A stretch of 64,000 nt of DNA. It comes from Eudromia elegans. Its lineage: Eukaryota > Chordata > Aves > Tinamiformes > Tinamidae. Shown here piece by piece: positions 41,501 through 52,282 of the stretch. How positions within the stretch are numbered: the first letter of the stretch is position 1; each line of letters opens with the position of its first letter. Position numbers and translations under genes: made by a program. The stretch lies in NCBI GenBank assembly GCA_003342815.1, contig PTEX01000032.1, positions 186,001 to 250,000 on the forward strand. The letters run 5' to 3'. The notes below the pieces were generated by a model. It saw only the letters and a program-made list of their open reading frames with translations, was not told where the DNA came from and searched no databases.

Positions 41501-44500
41501 TAACCTAGGACTTGTCCCGGACAGAGATAGATACTACGAATGATTATGTGTTAACTCTGATAACCTATGCAGGATGTGGTGCTTCGTCCCTTTTTTTGGG
41601 TATCACGCTGGTGATCTATCTAATCCTTGAGTAAGTCTTTCTTGGGTTGTTTTTAATGTTTTAGTGGTAAGGAATTTGCAGTACTTGGTGGTGTGATGCC
41701 TAAGAAGCAGTAGTGATATATGAAAATAAAAATGTTGCATTATTTTTACCTATAACTGCAGTGAACTGAGAGATTCAGATCCTCAAGCTTTAAGATATGC
41801 ACAGGTCAGAGAGAACTGTTCAGCAGTTTCTTTGTTCCTAAATTTCTGGCACTTCATCAACTAACACGTGGATGTGGGTAAGATACCACGTCCGGAGTCT
41901 GCAATATTCCCTATATTGCAGGTGGGATGGTATTTCTTGGGTTAGGGAATATACCCAGGACAACTTATTCAATTGCAAACTTTATATTTTTACATTATTT
42001 ATTTTTAAGGAAGCTGCGGAGAGACAACCCCTCCAAAATTCTGCTAAACCTCTGTGCCGCGTTGCTGATGGTGAACTTGGTCTTCCTGGTCAACTCCTGG
42101 CTGTCTTCGTTCAACCAGCGCGGTCTCTGCATCACGGTGGCCGTGCTCCTTCACTACTTCCTCCTGGCAGCCTTCACGTGGATGTGCCTCGAGTCTGTCC
42201 ACATGTACTTGGCTCTTGTCAAAGTTTTCAATGTTTACATCCCAAAGTATATTCTGAAATTCTGCATTGCTGGGTGGGGTAAGGAAGCAATTTTTTTCTT
42301 GATTTCTGTGCTCACCGTCTTGTCTAAAAATGGGTTTAAGGAAGTTTTCCCTACCTGTCCTGTGCTTCACCATAAATTTATGGTTGCACATAACTTTCCA
42401 GAGGCATCTGCCTGCAATGGCACTGTTGATGACAGTCATTCTAAGCAGAGAAGCCGGAACTGAAAGATATATGGCAAAAAGGCATTTGAGTGCCAGGGAG
42501 ACTAATCAAAGTCTGGAAAATGTCTGTCTCTATCAGATTTTAATGGAAAATGCTGCAATCTGCTTTTTCTGCAAATCTTTTGCCACCCTGCTTTTCCTAA
42601 AAATCAGTTGGGTTTAGTTTACCAGATTGGAGCCCTTCTGGAGATGTTTGAGTATTCACAGACATTTTGCAAACACAGATATTTTTATGCCTACTCATTT
42701 GTAATTTACATAAATAAGGAAATTAATCCTGCTATGCCACACATTTAATTAGACTCATTTCAGAAGAAGCTTTAAGGGCAGAGTTTGATCCCCACACGTA
42801 TGTGACTGCTGTAATTATTTATCAGAGATCTGACAGCATTTCATATTCTCCATTTTTTTAATCTAAATCTCTCTTCCTTTCTGTATTAGGATTACCAGCT
42901 ATTGTAATTGCTGTTGTGCTCATTATAAATAAAGACTTCTATGGCAATGGATCGCTTTCTAAGCACAAACCATTCAGCTCTTTGTAAGTATAATATTTCA
43001 AGATGGTCACCATAGTATTTTAAAGATAGAAGAAATAGCTAGAATTAATAACTTCTCTCTTACTTTTCTCTTTTTTTTTTCCCATATTAACCCTCTCCTT
43101 TCAGTGCTTCTATTTTCCTTTCTGGAAAATTCTTCTTGCTTTACCTGGTATTAACTCAGTGTGATACAACACTTGTAAATACACCTGCGTGGTCTAGATT
43201 TCTAGTAGAACCTGAAGGCAGAATAATTGTTCTAGTATTTTGTACATTTGCACTTTTTTAACCTCAATTCATACCACTCTGTCTCTTTAATCATTTAGAA
43301 GCCTCTCATCATTTAAATTCTTCATTTTAATCATCTCAACCTCCTCTCTTTTCCAGTGGGAATACACTGAGTTCTTTCATTCTTTCCTTAAAGCACTTTG
43401 TTTCTCAGAATATTTCCATTAACTTTTTTCCCCTGCTCTTTTGCCACAGTATTTGAATTCTGTACCATCTGATGGGCAACATGTAGCCATGACACCTCAG
43501 AGGGAAAATTGTTATCTCTTCCTGGCAAAAAGGCAGTAAAACTCACTAATTGTCTGAGTAAAAATTAACCAGTGCCTATGTTTGTGCTCTGTTATTAGTT
43601 AGGCTCTTAATTAGGTCATATTTAACTTGTTTTTCCTAAGGCGGTATGTCTTTTTGTGTATGTATTATTAATTTGTGAAACAATGACCATTCTCATCTGA
43701 ATTCAGCAGAAATATTTAACTCTTGAGATATTACATTTCTATGATGTGCATGAAAAAGGCAATCAAGTGGAGAGACTCTGAATATTCTTCTTGGGGGGAA
43801 GGAAAGGGCCTGAAGGAATTGGCCCTTACTAGGTATCACTGGACCATATACAAGAGCTATTTTGGTAACTGGGCTTAATTGGCTTCAATGTTCACGAATT
43901 CCCTATTAAATGTGATCTTGATTTCTTGCAGTTGTTGGATTCAAGAGAATATAGTGTTCTACATCTCCGTCGTGGCCTATTTCCTCCTAATGTTTTTGAT
44001 GAATACGGTCATGTTCATCACCGTTCTTCTCCAAATCAACTCCATGAAATCTAAAGCACAAAAGGGATCCAGGTTCTGGAAACGGAGTTTTCTCCATGAC
44101 CTCAAAAGTGCTTTCAGCTTGATGTTCCTTCTGGGAATAACTTGGGGCTTTGTGTTTTTTGCCTGGGGAGCAGTGAGGATATTTTTCTTGTACCTCTTCA
44201 GTATTTTTAACACCTTACAAGGTAATTTCTTGATAGAATACTGCTATAAACAAAACAATCTAGGACTGTGGACTAGAAATACATTTGTAATACCATGTAA
44301 TTAAGCATCGGGGAAAAGGAGAGCTCATATGTATGCTTTTGTGTTGTACTGTTTAGCTATTTTAATCAGAAAGTTCAACTGAAGTGGGATGGTAGTGGTG
44401 TGAGTTAGCATTGCTGTGATAGTTTACCATTTAAGATATGAATTAGTGTCTTTGAAACATGGGTCCCAATAAAAGCATCTTTTCAGGGGTTGGGAGTTGA

Positions 44501-46369
44501 CAATCCTTTTCATCTGAGCATAAAAATGATTGTTGAGAGTCTGCAGTTCCTTGCAGATTATTCTTAAACCAAATCTGGAGAAAAAAAAAAAAAAAGGAAC
44601 TTCAGTGCAATTCTGGGCCAATATGGGCCACTTCTCTGCCCCTACATAACATACCAATGACTGAGCAGCCTACAAGGGGTTTAGAAAAGGGGCCACAGTT
44701 TGGAGAATCAATCTCAGAATGTTTGAATTTCTCTTCTTCTTTCTTCAGGGTTCTTTGTCTTTGTGTTTCACTGCCTAATGAAGGAAGAGGTGGTGAAGCA
44801 GTGTCGATTACATTTCTGCTGCGGGAGATTTCGTCTGAATTATTCTGGTAAGCATTGCATGTTCAGCTTTGCTCATATGTACTACACATAGCAATCCTCT
44901 TTCCATCAGTCCTCAATTTATTGTGGACTGCTGAGAAATACACAGGATTCCATTTGCTCTGGGAGAAGTCAGCAAGAGTGCTCCAAGGTGTATTCTTCCT
45001 GGGCCAGCTCTGTGCCATATGATGCAAAAAGGGAATGCCACACAATGCTCTCCCTTTTGTACCTCCTGTCTTTGGTGTGGCATTGCAGAGAGCAATATTG
45101 CTGGACTTGGTCTTTAAGGGGAGAAAGAGGACTGAATTGCTGGTAATCCTGTCCACTAGCACAAGTGTGACTCAGTGTAAAAATTAACAGCAGGAATTGA
45201 GCTGAGGTCTGCATATGTTGTACAGAGCCCTACAGCTTCAGGGTGGCTGCAATGATGGCATGAGGAGCAAGCACAAAACTTTCTCCTCCCTGGTCTTTAC
45301 TAGATGGAGACGTGATTTTTTTTTTTTTTTTCCCCTGACACACCAGGAAGAATTTCCTGTACTCAGTTCTGCCTCTAACCCTCCCGCTCTCTGATTTCAG
45401 ACTGCAGTGCATCAGGTACAACAATTAAATCTACACCAAGGCATCTAGATGGCAGGTCACCATCCCAGGCTTTGCAGTCGCTAAATTCTAATGGAACAAG
45501 CTCAACGTCCAGTGGTTCAGATTTCTTCCCGGAGACTTTTCTGGATAGGAATTTTAAAATTGGTAAGAAAACTGGTACGCACCAGATCGAGTAAAACGCA
45601 ATAGATTCCATACAGGACTATCAAATTCCAAACTGTAGAAATAAGTGAGAAACCTTTCAATGCTTTTTCCATGCCAGGCTTCAGCTGGAGCTTAATGTCC
45701 ATGTTACAGCTTTTGCTGTATTTAAAAACAAAACAAAACAAAAACCTTTAGGATACCAATATGGCATTTTCCAAAAGGAAGGGAAATCTCTGTTTAACTT
45801 TCCTATTAGGCACCTAAGAGCTACTGCACGATGCATCAGCCGCTGTCACTCTCCCTGGACCTACTTCCAGCTGGGAAGCACTGCAGTGCATCCTCTTTCC
45901 TACACTCCTAAAAGGGTGTAGGATTGGAGTGGCAAGGAGGGAGGTTGTAGAAAACTGAATGGCACCAGCTGTGAGCATATTTATTCCAGAAGAATTCTAG
46001 CAGGACACTTTGCTTTCAAAGATGGCAAAACCGTTGCAAAAGCATATTCTGAATATGGGTTTCTTTGTGGGAATTCTGACTCAAACATCCAACATGACTA
46101 GTTTTTAGGAAGTTTTTCCAAGAAAGTTAAAGCATAGCTGTATTCACTGCTATGGTCTATGAGATGTGCATAGAGAGGTTTCTTTCCAAATAAGTGAAAC
46201 AAAGTTAGTCACTGAAACCTTTCCCCAATTGTTTTCCGTAGCCCGTGTTCATTACAACCCAAATCCTGTAACTTCAGCAGATGATGAGGCCAAACATCCT
46301 CGTTCACGAAGAATACTACCCATGGATACAGAGCTGCACTACCCACACAAAGCAGGATTTTTCCACTGA
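20446..46369 (+). CDS. ADGRG4: Adhesion G protein-coupled receptor G4 (GPR112), 21 coding exons
   Basis: Large cell-surface adhesion GPCR, the orthologue of human GPR112. Exons: 20446-20536, 22176-22793, 27402-27486, 27896-27986, 28302-28354, 31847-31995, 32775-32907, 33230-33348, 34384-34597, 36572-36737, 36827-36976, 37790-37912, 39375-39420, 40000-40103, 41509-41630, 42010-42278, 42890-42983, 43932-44221, 44749-44847, 45401-45562, 46242-46369. They sum to 3,306 bases, 1,101 residues plus stop, with every donor GT, every acceptor AG and all phases agreeing. Recalled similarity to human GPR112 is strong from the SEA-like motif to the end of the 7TM and clear in the pentraxin domain. Human is about 3,080 residues; the missing part is the mucin-like linker. 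The least certain junction is exon 3/4. Family knowledge suggests autoproteolysis in the GAIN domain, a tethered agonist and a possible mechanosensory role; its ligand is not evident from sequence. Confidence 0.93.
22176..22793 (+). CDS. ADGRG4: ADGRG4 exon 2: pentraxin domain
   Basis: One 618-base exon encoding residues 31-236. It shows the pentraxin/laminin-G-like beta-sandwich pattern: 'GKKLDLLGR' at the start, a Cys in 'FTVCIDL', a second Cys in 'VCCLWDA' that would form the family disulfide, a 'GSLVLGH' strand, and a closing '[12 protein letters not shown]' with the 'W...YW' segment before a final Cys. Human GPR112 has the same architecture. This domain is reported to dimerise in GPR112, which fits a role in holding extracellular partners. 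N-linked sites include Asn-Arg-Thr and Asn-Val-Ser. The exon ends with donor GTGAGT, phase 1. Confidence 0.93.
27402..27486 (+). CDS. ADGRG4: ADGRG4 exon 3: short Ser/Thr/Pro linker
   Basis: An 85-base exon with good acceptor (TTCCAG) and consensus donor GTAAGT. In the frame set by exon 2 it encodes about 28 residues rich in Ser, Thr and Pro with an Asn-Val-Thr sequon, like a remnant of the mucin stalk. In mammals this position holds well over 2,000 residues of Ser/Thr-rich sequence. No other Ser/Thr/Pro-rich frame is visible in the 4.6-kb intron before it. Other short linker exons may have been missed. Confidence 0.7.
27896..31995 (+). CDS. ADGRG4: ADGRG4 exons 4-6: SEA-like segment
   Basis: Exons 27896-27986, 28302-28354 and 31847-31995, residues about 265-362. 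Exon 4 carries '[10 protein letters not shown]', nearly identical to human. Exon 6 carries 'YVCKAIIKA' and 'ENVAVKL', matching the end of the human segment. The spacing of beta-strand-like stretches resembles an SEA domain, as in the relative ADGRG6. About 30 residues present in human between the exon 5 and exon 6 equivalents are absent; direct splicing keeps the frame (AG plus C makes Ser). Exon 4 has two possible acceptors, CAG at 27891 and TAG at 27895. Only the second keeps the frame from exon 3. Confidence 0.75.
32775..33348 (+). CDS. ADGRG4: ADGRG4 exons 7-8: hormone-receptor (HRM) domain
   Basis: Exons 32775-32907 and 33230-33348, residues about 363-446. The Cys/Trp pattern of the HormR domain is visible: 'TDCPES', a 'YSWP' Trp, 'VSCNKN', the split Cys at the exon junction, Trp in 'FWKRPN' and 'AECKLL'. 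The end, Leu-Leu-Lys-Glu-Leu-Pro followed by Ile-Leu-Asp-Leu, leads into the GAIN domain exactly as in human. Confidence 0.9.
34384..40103 (+). CDS. ADGRG4: ADGRG4 exons 9-14: GAIN domain with GPS cleavage site
   Basis: Exons 34384-34597, 36572-36737, 36827-36976, 37790-37912, 39375-39420 and 40000-40103, residues about 447-714. The helical GAIN-A part (exon 9) is followed by beta-rich GAIN-B with '[11 protein letters not shown]' and '[10 protein letters not shown]', both close to human. The GPS has all hallmark residues: Cys and Trp in 'VHCVFWDF', 'GGWNTSGC' and '[12 protein letters not shown]'. The predicted autocatalytic cut is between Leu-707 and Thr-708 (His-Leu/Thr), leaving a tethered agonist that starts THFGVLV. 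All catalytic residues are present, so cleavage should occur. Confidence 0.93.
41509..44847 (+). CDS. ADGRG4: ADGRG4 exons 15-19: seven-transmembrane domain
   Basis: Exons 41509-41630, 42010-42278, 42890-42983, 43932-44221 and 44749-44847, residues 715-1005. TM1 is in exon 15. Exon 16 holds TM2-TM3 with '[13 protein letters not shown]' and '[14 protein letters not shown]'. Exon 17 holds TM4 after 'GWG'. Exon 18 holds the extracellular Cys-Trp of 'FCWIQ', TM5 and TM6 with '[14 protein letters not shown]'. TM7 spans the exon 18/19 junction ('IFNTLQG' to '[12 protein letters not shown]'). The pattern is class B2 and near-identical to human GPR112 in many stretches. No stop or frameshift was seen. 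Confidence 0.95.
45401..46369 (+). CDS. ADGRG4: ADGRG4 exons 20-21: cytoplasmic tail
   Basis: Exons 45401-45562 and 46242-46369, residues about 1006-1101. The tail is Ser/Thr/Asn-rich, with a cluster '[15 protein letters not shown]' that resembles the human C-terminal 'TSSTFKSLGSAQGTPSE' region and could carry phosphorylation sites. Exon 21 reads to TGA at 46367 and has little similarity to human that I can recall. Exon 20 ends in phase 1, which is also compatible with the unexplained downstream exon at 49422. Confidence 0.8.
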
Positions 46370-46426
46370 TATCAAACTTGTTTTCCTCTGGTTATCTAAT
46401 GGTGGTTCTCTTTTGTGGCGCATAAA

Positions 46427-46432
46427 AATAAA
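46427..46432 (+). terminator. ADGRG4 polyadenylation signal (proximal)
   Basis: AATAAA 58 bases after the ADGRG4 stop, in a stretch with following T-rich sequence. A good proximal polyA signal. Confidence 0.55.
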
Positions 46433-47211
46433 CATTTATCTAAATAACTACTTTTTATGTACAATTATTTGCTCTGCAGAGAATTTTTGCCCTTTAGCAG
46501 CGCTTTGCTGTGAATGTAGCACTAGGTGAACTCCATTTCGTAAGATCACATAACTGCAGCACTATGGGATGGAGCAGGACTGCTTGGCATGTGCTGCCTG
46601 GTGTATCCAACCCCTTCCTTGTTTTGCTGTGACCTGATCACAGCTCCCAGGCAATATCAGCAGGAGACTTTTGATTAACAAGAGTGCAAGTTGGATAAGT
46701 TCCATAGTTGTGAAGGATGATTTTGATCACAGCCAAAGAAATGCTCCCTCCTGAGGAATGGGAGACCTGACTTTCTTCCCTTACTGAGCAGGGTCTTATT
46801 TTTTCGAGGTTTAAAAAAAGGTGTTGGAATTGGTACCTTTTCTGTTTAACAAATCTTAGTTTCAGTTTTGAATGCCTTCCTTTGTGTCTTTCAAGTAAAG
46901 ATTTTTGACGATTGCTAATATAGTAAAATACTAACCTGTACCAATATCAGAGACCTTAAATATATAAAATGGAGCATTGTTTTAGGGCTGGTTTGTGCAA
47001 TGAAAGCTTCATTCTTTCTGTGAATGACTCCCACACAATAATTAGTGGAAGATGAACGTTTCAATGTACTACAGTTACAGCCAGCCTACTTGAAATTAAA
47101 CAGATAGCCTTCAGGTCCTTGGCTTTATGGGAGAAATGCTAACATAAAAATAGGCAAATGAGTTTCACCTAGTATGCACTGGTATAAGTTGAAATTTTTT
47201 TGAATTCTTTT

Positions 47212-47217
47212 AATAAA
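47212..47217 (+). terminator. Possible distal ADGRG4 polyadenylation signal
   Basis: AATAAA about 840 bases after the stop, followed by AT-rich and then TG-rich sequence (about 47270-47290). It could end a longer 3' UTR. Confidence 0.35.
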
Positions 47218-48782
47218 GAAAATTTTTAGTATAAAATATAGTTTAATATGTCAGGTTCTTGACCTATTGTGCCTGTGTGTGTTCTCTGTCTCTGATATAA
47301 GCCTCTATGGACTGACAGTCTCACCCAGCTTCTCTATGCGCTACCGTGCTTTGATCCTCGCTGCTCTCCTCCTCTGTGCACTTGAGCAACAGATAATATT
47401 CCTAAACTGTGCAAACGAGACATTAGGCAAGAATTTCTTATTTAAGGCCAAATAATACTGGAATAAGTGGTCTAGGGAGCACATGGAAATGCCATCGAGG
47501 ATGGTCCTGCCAGAACCAATTCAGGTTTGAATTTTGCCTTTGGGTAAAGGATGGACTGGAAGGCTCATTGAAGGTTCTTGCAGTTTATTATTTAAAAGAA
47601 GGTAACAGCAAAGTAGAATCAATTTGAGAACAACACAAGACCGACCTAATCTTCTGCATACTGTAACTGTTTCATTTTACTCCTGATAAAAGGTAAGGTA
47701 GACTTGGGTTTTCTAAAGTTGCTAAACACCCCCATAACAAGTTTAAAGGATTAGGAAGGAAAAAGATGTGGATAAAAGCTGGGTAAGCACAAAGAAAGGT
47801 GCTGGAATATTTACGACATGCCAGGCTGCGGAGAAGTGGTTGGAGATGCGGGAAGATCAGTCAGTGTTTCCACTCTTGGAGGTGTGACGGTGGGAAGAGG
47901 AGCAAGCTGCGTGGCACGTAGCTGCGTCAGTTCTCAATTCTTGCTATTGATTTTTTTGTTTCTGTTTGAAAAGCAGAATCTGGAAGTAAATTTTTAAAAA
48001 CCTGTCAACTTGCTTATGCAAAATGCAAAGCACTGTTTGTTCCAGGAGGGCGCTTAGCTCACTTCCACTATCCATCATATGTCTAATGGCTTTTCCAGCT
48101 AAACAGTGTATCATTTATTTTTCAACCCTGGCATTGTTTAGGTTGTCAGCTGGAATGAAGATGTGTAATTTTCTTTGGGCTGGAATAATATCTCCTGTGC
48201 TGGCACCAGTACATTTGCTCTTCTCCAACAGATCTATGCTGACATCCTGTCACAGAATTGTGCATTGATGTTTTTCACAGGGTGAGGACATTCACAAAGA
48301 CAGGTCTAATAAAAAATTGCTCTGTGGTTGTGATTCACATCCTAATAATTTTAAATGACAGGAATAGTTTCACTGTTCTGGCTTGGAACATGACCTCAAG
48401 AGTTGTGGTGTTTTTTACTAAAACATTAAATCCTCTTTACTGAGTTTTTGGTTTTATCAGTTGATTTCTGTTTGCTCTCGGAGAAACAGTAATCTAGTCC
48501 AAAAACTCCTTTTATTTCTAGGTCATTTACAGTTATCTATAGCAATACATACACCAGAAAACACTTGCTCTATTTTGAACTGATGAAAGCAGAATTTCTG
48601 AAAGCATATACATATCCATGAAGACAATTATTTCTTGTCAGATCTCGGTGGGTTGTTAACAATAGCTCAGACAACGCTTTGGGGCAAAGGAAATAAAAGA
48701 TAATGGTAAAATTGAATCATTGGAGCAGCTGTTGTGAATCGGAAAGACCCAACCGTGCCTACTCCTGTCTTGTTGTTTCAAG

Positions 48783-48813
48783 CAGCACAAAACTCTACTA
48801 CCCTCTGTGCCAG
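48783..48813 (+). other. Candidate small exon upstream of 49422
   Basis: A 31-base segment after a pyrimidine-rich stretch ending CAAG and before a consensus donor GTAAGT at 48814. In the frame that would splice in phase 1 to the exon at 49422 it is open (10 codons). The true left boundary is uncertain. Low confidence on its own; listed because the phase fits its neighbour. Confidence 0.2.
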
Positions 48814-49421
48814 GTAAGTGTTAGATAAATATTGCATTGTATGACACTTGTAGAGGAGTAAAGCTTATTTAAATTGCCTGCTTCACGTTTGGGAACATAC
48901 AGTAATGGCCACACATGCAGGTAGATAGATGTAATTTTTTTTTCTATATTTAGAAGGTAGTTATTATTGAGACAACAGAAGAAATGTCATCCTGGGAAAA
49001 TGAGATTAAAAATAAAAGTACTGAGGAAGATAATTAAGCATTGCATAAGTTTATTGATAAATCTAATGCATGATACTCTGTGTTTTTAAGTATTAGAAAG
49101 TATTTAGCATATAACGGCAGTCTAACGGTTCTCAAAGGTATGATTGAGAGTTTCACAGGTGGCTGGAAGAAAAATTCTTGCTCTATTTCATGTATTTCTC
49201 ATTCTCATAACAAGAGAAATTTAAGCATAAGTTCTAATACTCATTTTTCTTTCTTTGAGAAATGACAGCAGTATTTCATTCATAATCATACTAAAACCAG
49301 CACAGAAAATTCTTGGGAAAGGAGGCTGGAACAGGATGATAGAGTGGAGAAACAGTAACATTTAGCTCTTTTGAATAATCTGGTTTTAGACTTGCAACAA
49401 AATCAGCATTTTTATCTTCAG

Positions 49422-49553
49422 GTTTTAACCAACAGGATAGTGGCCTGTTGCATCTCCAGCGACCGCCGCCAGAGCTCATCAGAAGTGGCCATCGTCCCAT
49501 CTTCATAACATCAGTGGAGCAGGACATCATTGGTTTTGCTCCTAGACATGCTG
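49422..49553 (+). other. Exon-like segment, phase 1/1, gene unknown
   Basis: Acceptor TTATCTTCAG and consensus donor GTGAGT enclose 132 bases that are open in one frame with phase 1 on both sides. The 43 encoded residues include 'LQRPPPELIRSGHRPIFI' and 'VEQDIIGFAPRHA', a composition that looks like real protein. CpG in Arg codons also sets it apart from surrounding AT-rich DNA. It is 3 kb downstream of the ADGRG4 stop. It could be an alternative ADGRG4 tail exon (exon 20 also ends in phase 1) or part of an unannotated small gene. I recognise no family. Confidence 0.4.
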
Positions 49554-50263
49554 GTGAGTCTTATAAAAATAAATTCAACAGAAATACGGTGTATTTTTCT
49601 CATAAACGAGTAGTCTTGTTAAGTAGTTAGTCTCTGCTATGAATGTCACACTGCCAAGTACGTCATTGCTAGTGCGTCCTCTCCTACTTAATAGCTTAAT
49701 AACTTTTGCCTCCAAGCGCAGAGGACATTGGTTAATGTTAAATAAGGGAAAATATAGGAGAAGATAGTCCCATTTATGTTTAGTGGTGAATAACATCAGA
49801 TTGGCAGCCACCAAAACTGAGATGTTGCATTCACAACTGAAGAAATGCAGCACAGGACAGTGTCTTAAACAATCTTTCTCCATCGTCTCCTGATACTCTG
49901 CAGCTTGGAAATGAAGACCCAAAAAGATGAGAAAACAACCTGATCCTGCTTAGAGAGGAACTTGGATGTATCACATGGAAATGACTCATTTCAATTCGTG
50001 CATAAGACAGATGCAGAACTAGAAACAGCTCTAGATTTTACAGGAATTTGCTCTAAACGTGGACTGCTGTCTGACAGCAGAGCTCACAGTGGACGTGCGC
50101 TCGCTTTTTGACCTTCCCCATTTAATATCGGTCGGTCTGAATACTAGAAAATGAATTGGAAACAGCCACAAAGGTCTCAGAGCCCACCACATGATGATCG
50201 CATGGTATTTCATTCTTACTCCTGTTCTGGATTACAATACACTCTGTCCCTGCATCTTACTAT

Positions 50264-50286
50264 TTTTGCGTATATTATACGCAAAA
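50264..50286. repeat. Perfect 23-bp palindrome
   Basis: Two 11-base arms (TTTTGCGTATA and its reverse complement) around a single T. It is directly followed by a 12-base unit TATATTAGCGTT repeated twice (50287-50310). Function unknown; it could form a small hairpin or bind a dimeric factor. Confidence 0.9.
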
Positions 50287-50310
50287 TATATTAGCGTTTA
50301 TATTAGCGTT
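50287..50310. repeat. Tandem 12-bp repeat, two copies
   Basis: TATATTAGCGTT occurs twice without mismatch, abutting the palindrome. Confidence 0.9.
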
Positions 50311-52199
50311 TTCCTTTTAAACAGAAGACACCCAAACTGCAGCTCAGGTGGCCAATGAAAGACATGGACTATGCAGTTACAGTCCCATAGTCTGTCTCTA
50401 CAGGACATGTTCCTTTGCCCAGCACAAAAGTGCTCAAAATGAGAGAACCAAGAGTTAAGGTCATCAAAGTGTTGCTAATGCTCTTCGCTTAGGTGAGGTG
50501 TGATTCTTCCAGGAAAGAAATAGCAAGAAATACTGCATACTGTAAAGAGAATAACGGAATTAAAATTCAGAGCTCTTATCTAAGTATAACGGAGGCTAAC
50601 AGAAAAGGAGGAATTGGCAGAGAAAAGGGACAAAAATACACATGTCCTCCTACCTCCTTTATTTTTATGCCAATAGCAAAGCTAATTCAGAAAAAAAATA
50701 GCAAGAAAAGGCATTTTAGGTAATATAATAATGGGTTACAGCTGCAGACCCCAGCTTAATCCTGGGAATCGTTAAAGGACTCTACGCTAGAACTTCCTGA
50801 TGGAGAAAGGGAAAACCCTCCATCACCTTTATGTTGAAAGAAGGCAAGCTGAAAGACAGGCTGTTCGCTCTCGTTGGGCTTGTTTGTCTGGGAAGGGAAG
50901 GATTTACATCGACCTAGGTGCACTCAGAAGCTTGAAGGAAGTTTTCTAGCTTGGGGAGAGGAAGGTGCCCATGGTCGCCCCGCTGCAGTGTCCTGCTCTG
51001 TCACAGGATGGTGAATGCTGCTCTCTGGCTTTCTGGAAAACACATTGTGAAAAGCTTCCCATTCAAACTTGGCATCTTGCGTGGCCTCGATCTCCTGGCT
51101 CAGGGCCCCCCCTTAGTCCTCTTCACAATCTGATGTGCTGCGTTAAGGACATGAGATTCCCTCCTTCCAGCACTGCAGCTAGGGCTGGTATCTCTTGGTA
51201 TCTCTATGCACAGGTACCCAAGGACTCTGCCTTCATCTAGACTGTCAGGACTTCTGAGTTTTCACAGCAGCCTAAGGGAGGGCATTGGAGTCAACTGTAA
51301 AAGAGGTCCTAATCTTTTAAAGAGAGGATGTTGCCATATAGAAAACCCAAAATCTTACCAAAATCCAAGAGTGCCTCCATGTATTGGGATAGACAAGCTG
51401 TTTGGTATTGCTCTGCTGTTAGCAACCTAAGAACATAAATGTCAGTTCCCTCAGTGGAGAGACAGAAAGATGCATCAGCCAGCAATAAACAGATGGCAGA
51501 ATCGCTAAGAGAGACAGTCAAAGCAATGGCCGAAAATGAGTTTGAGATATAAAATAAAAACGAAGACAACTAAGTAGCTTCATGTCTAAGCAATGCCAAT
51601 AATGACTTAAGAAAGTGAGCTAAAATAATCCTAAAACAAAGAACAGACTAGCTAATATAGCTGTAGCTTACTGTATATCAATTCTGTATTTCTACGACTT
51701 AGTCTATTAAACATTTTGACATATTTGTATAAATAACAATCAATTCTGCATGACCATTGCATAGTGAAATAATGAGAATGTGTTACACAAGTAGTCACCA
51801 TTTTGGCAGTTTAATTTTTTTTAATGGGAGTTAAAATTCTGACTGTTTTCTTCATGTTTGGGTTTGGTGCAGAGCAAATGGCTCTGAAAAATTTTTCTGA
51901 GTGGGTGACATTGCACAGTACATAGAAGTGACTTAAGACAGCAATCATACTGCAATAAACCAGCATGTTTGCATTAAAAGAATATATAACAAAATTATAT
52001 ACTCCCAAGTGTTTTATTTGTATTTTTGTGCAATACTCAGTTCAAAAGGAACATCCATTTTCAGTAAAACACAGTACTTTAGACAATAGTCAGAATTACC
52101 AAAATCGCTTTTCTCATAACACTAGAAGACAGAGTACTAAAATAATGACTTACAGTTGTTTACTGTTTAAAATAATGGCGTTATTTTCTTCCTTTTCAG

Positions 52200-52282
52200 T
52201 TGGATTTTTACAACTGAAAGCCATTGGAATCTACTCCATGAAACCAAAAACAGCAAAAAAAAATGTTGATCAGAAACACTAA
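52200..52282 (+). other. Exon-like segment ending in a stop, gene unknown
   Basis: A strong acceptor (TTATTTTCTTCCTTTTCAG) precedes 83 bases that, entered in phase 1, encode 'VGFLQLKAIGIYSMKPK' and a Lys-rich end before TAA at 52280. The phase matches the donor of the exon at 49422-49553, so the two could form the 3' part of one transcript. No clear polyA signal follows closely. I recognise no family. Confidence 0.3.

Noticed and set aside
47336-47455. 39-residue ORF with a signal-peptide-like start downstream of ADGRG4
   Set aside because: Very short, no promoter or splice evidence, no recognised peptide motif or cleavage sites; the hydrophobic start can arise by chance in T-rich sequence.
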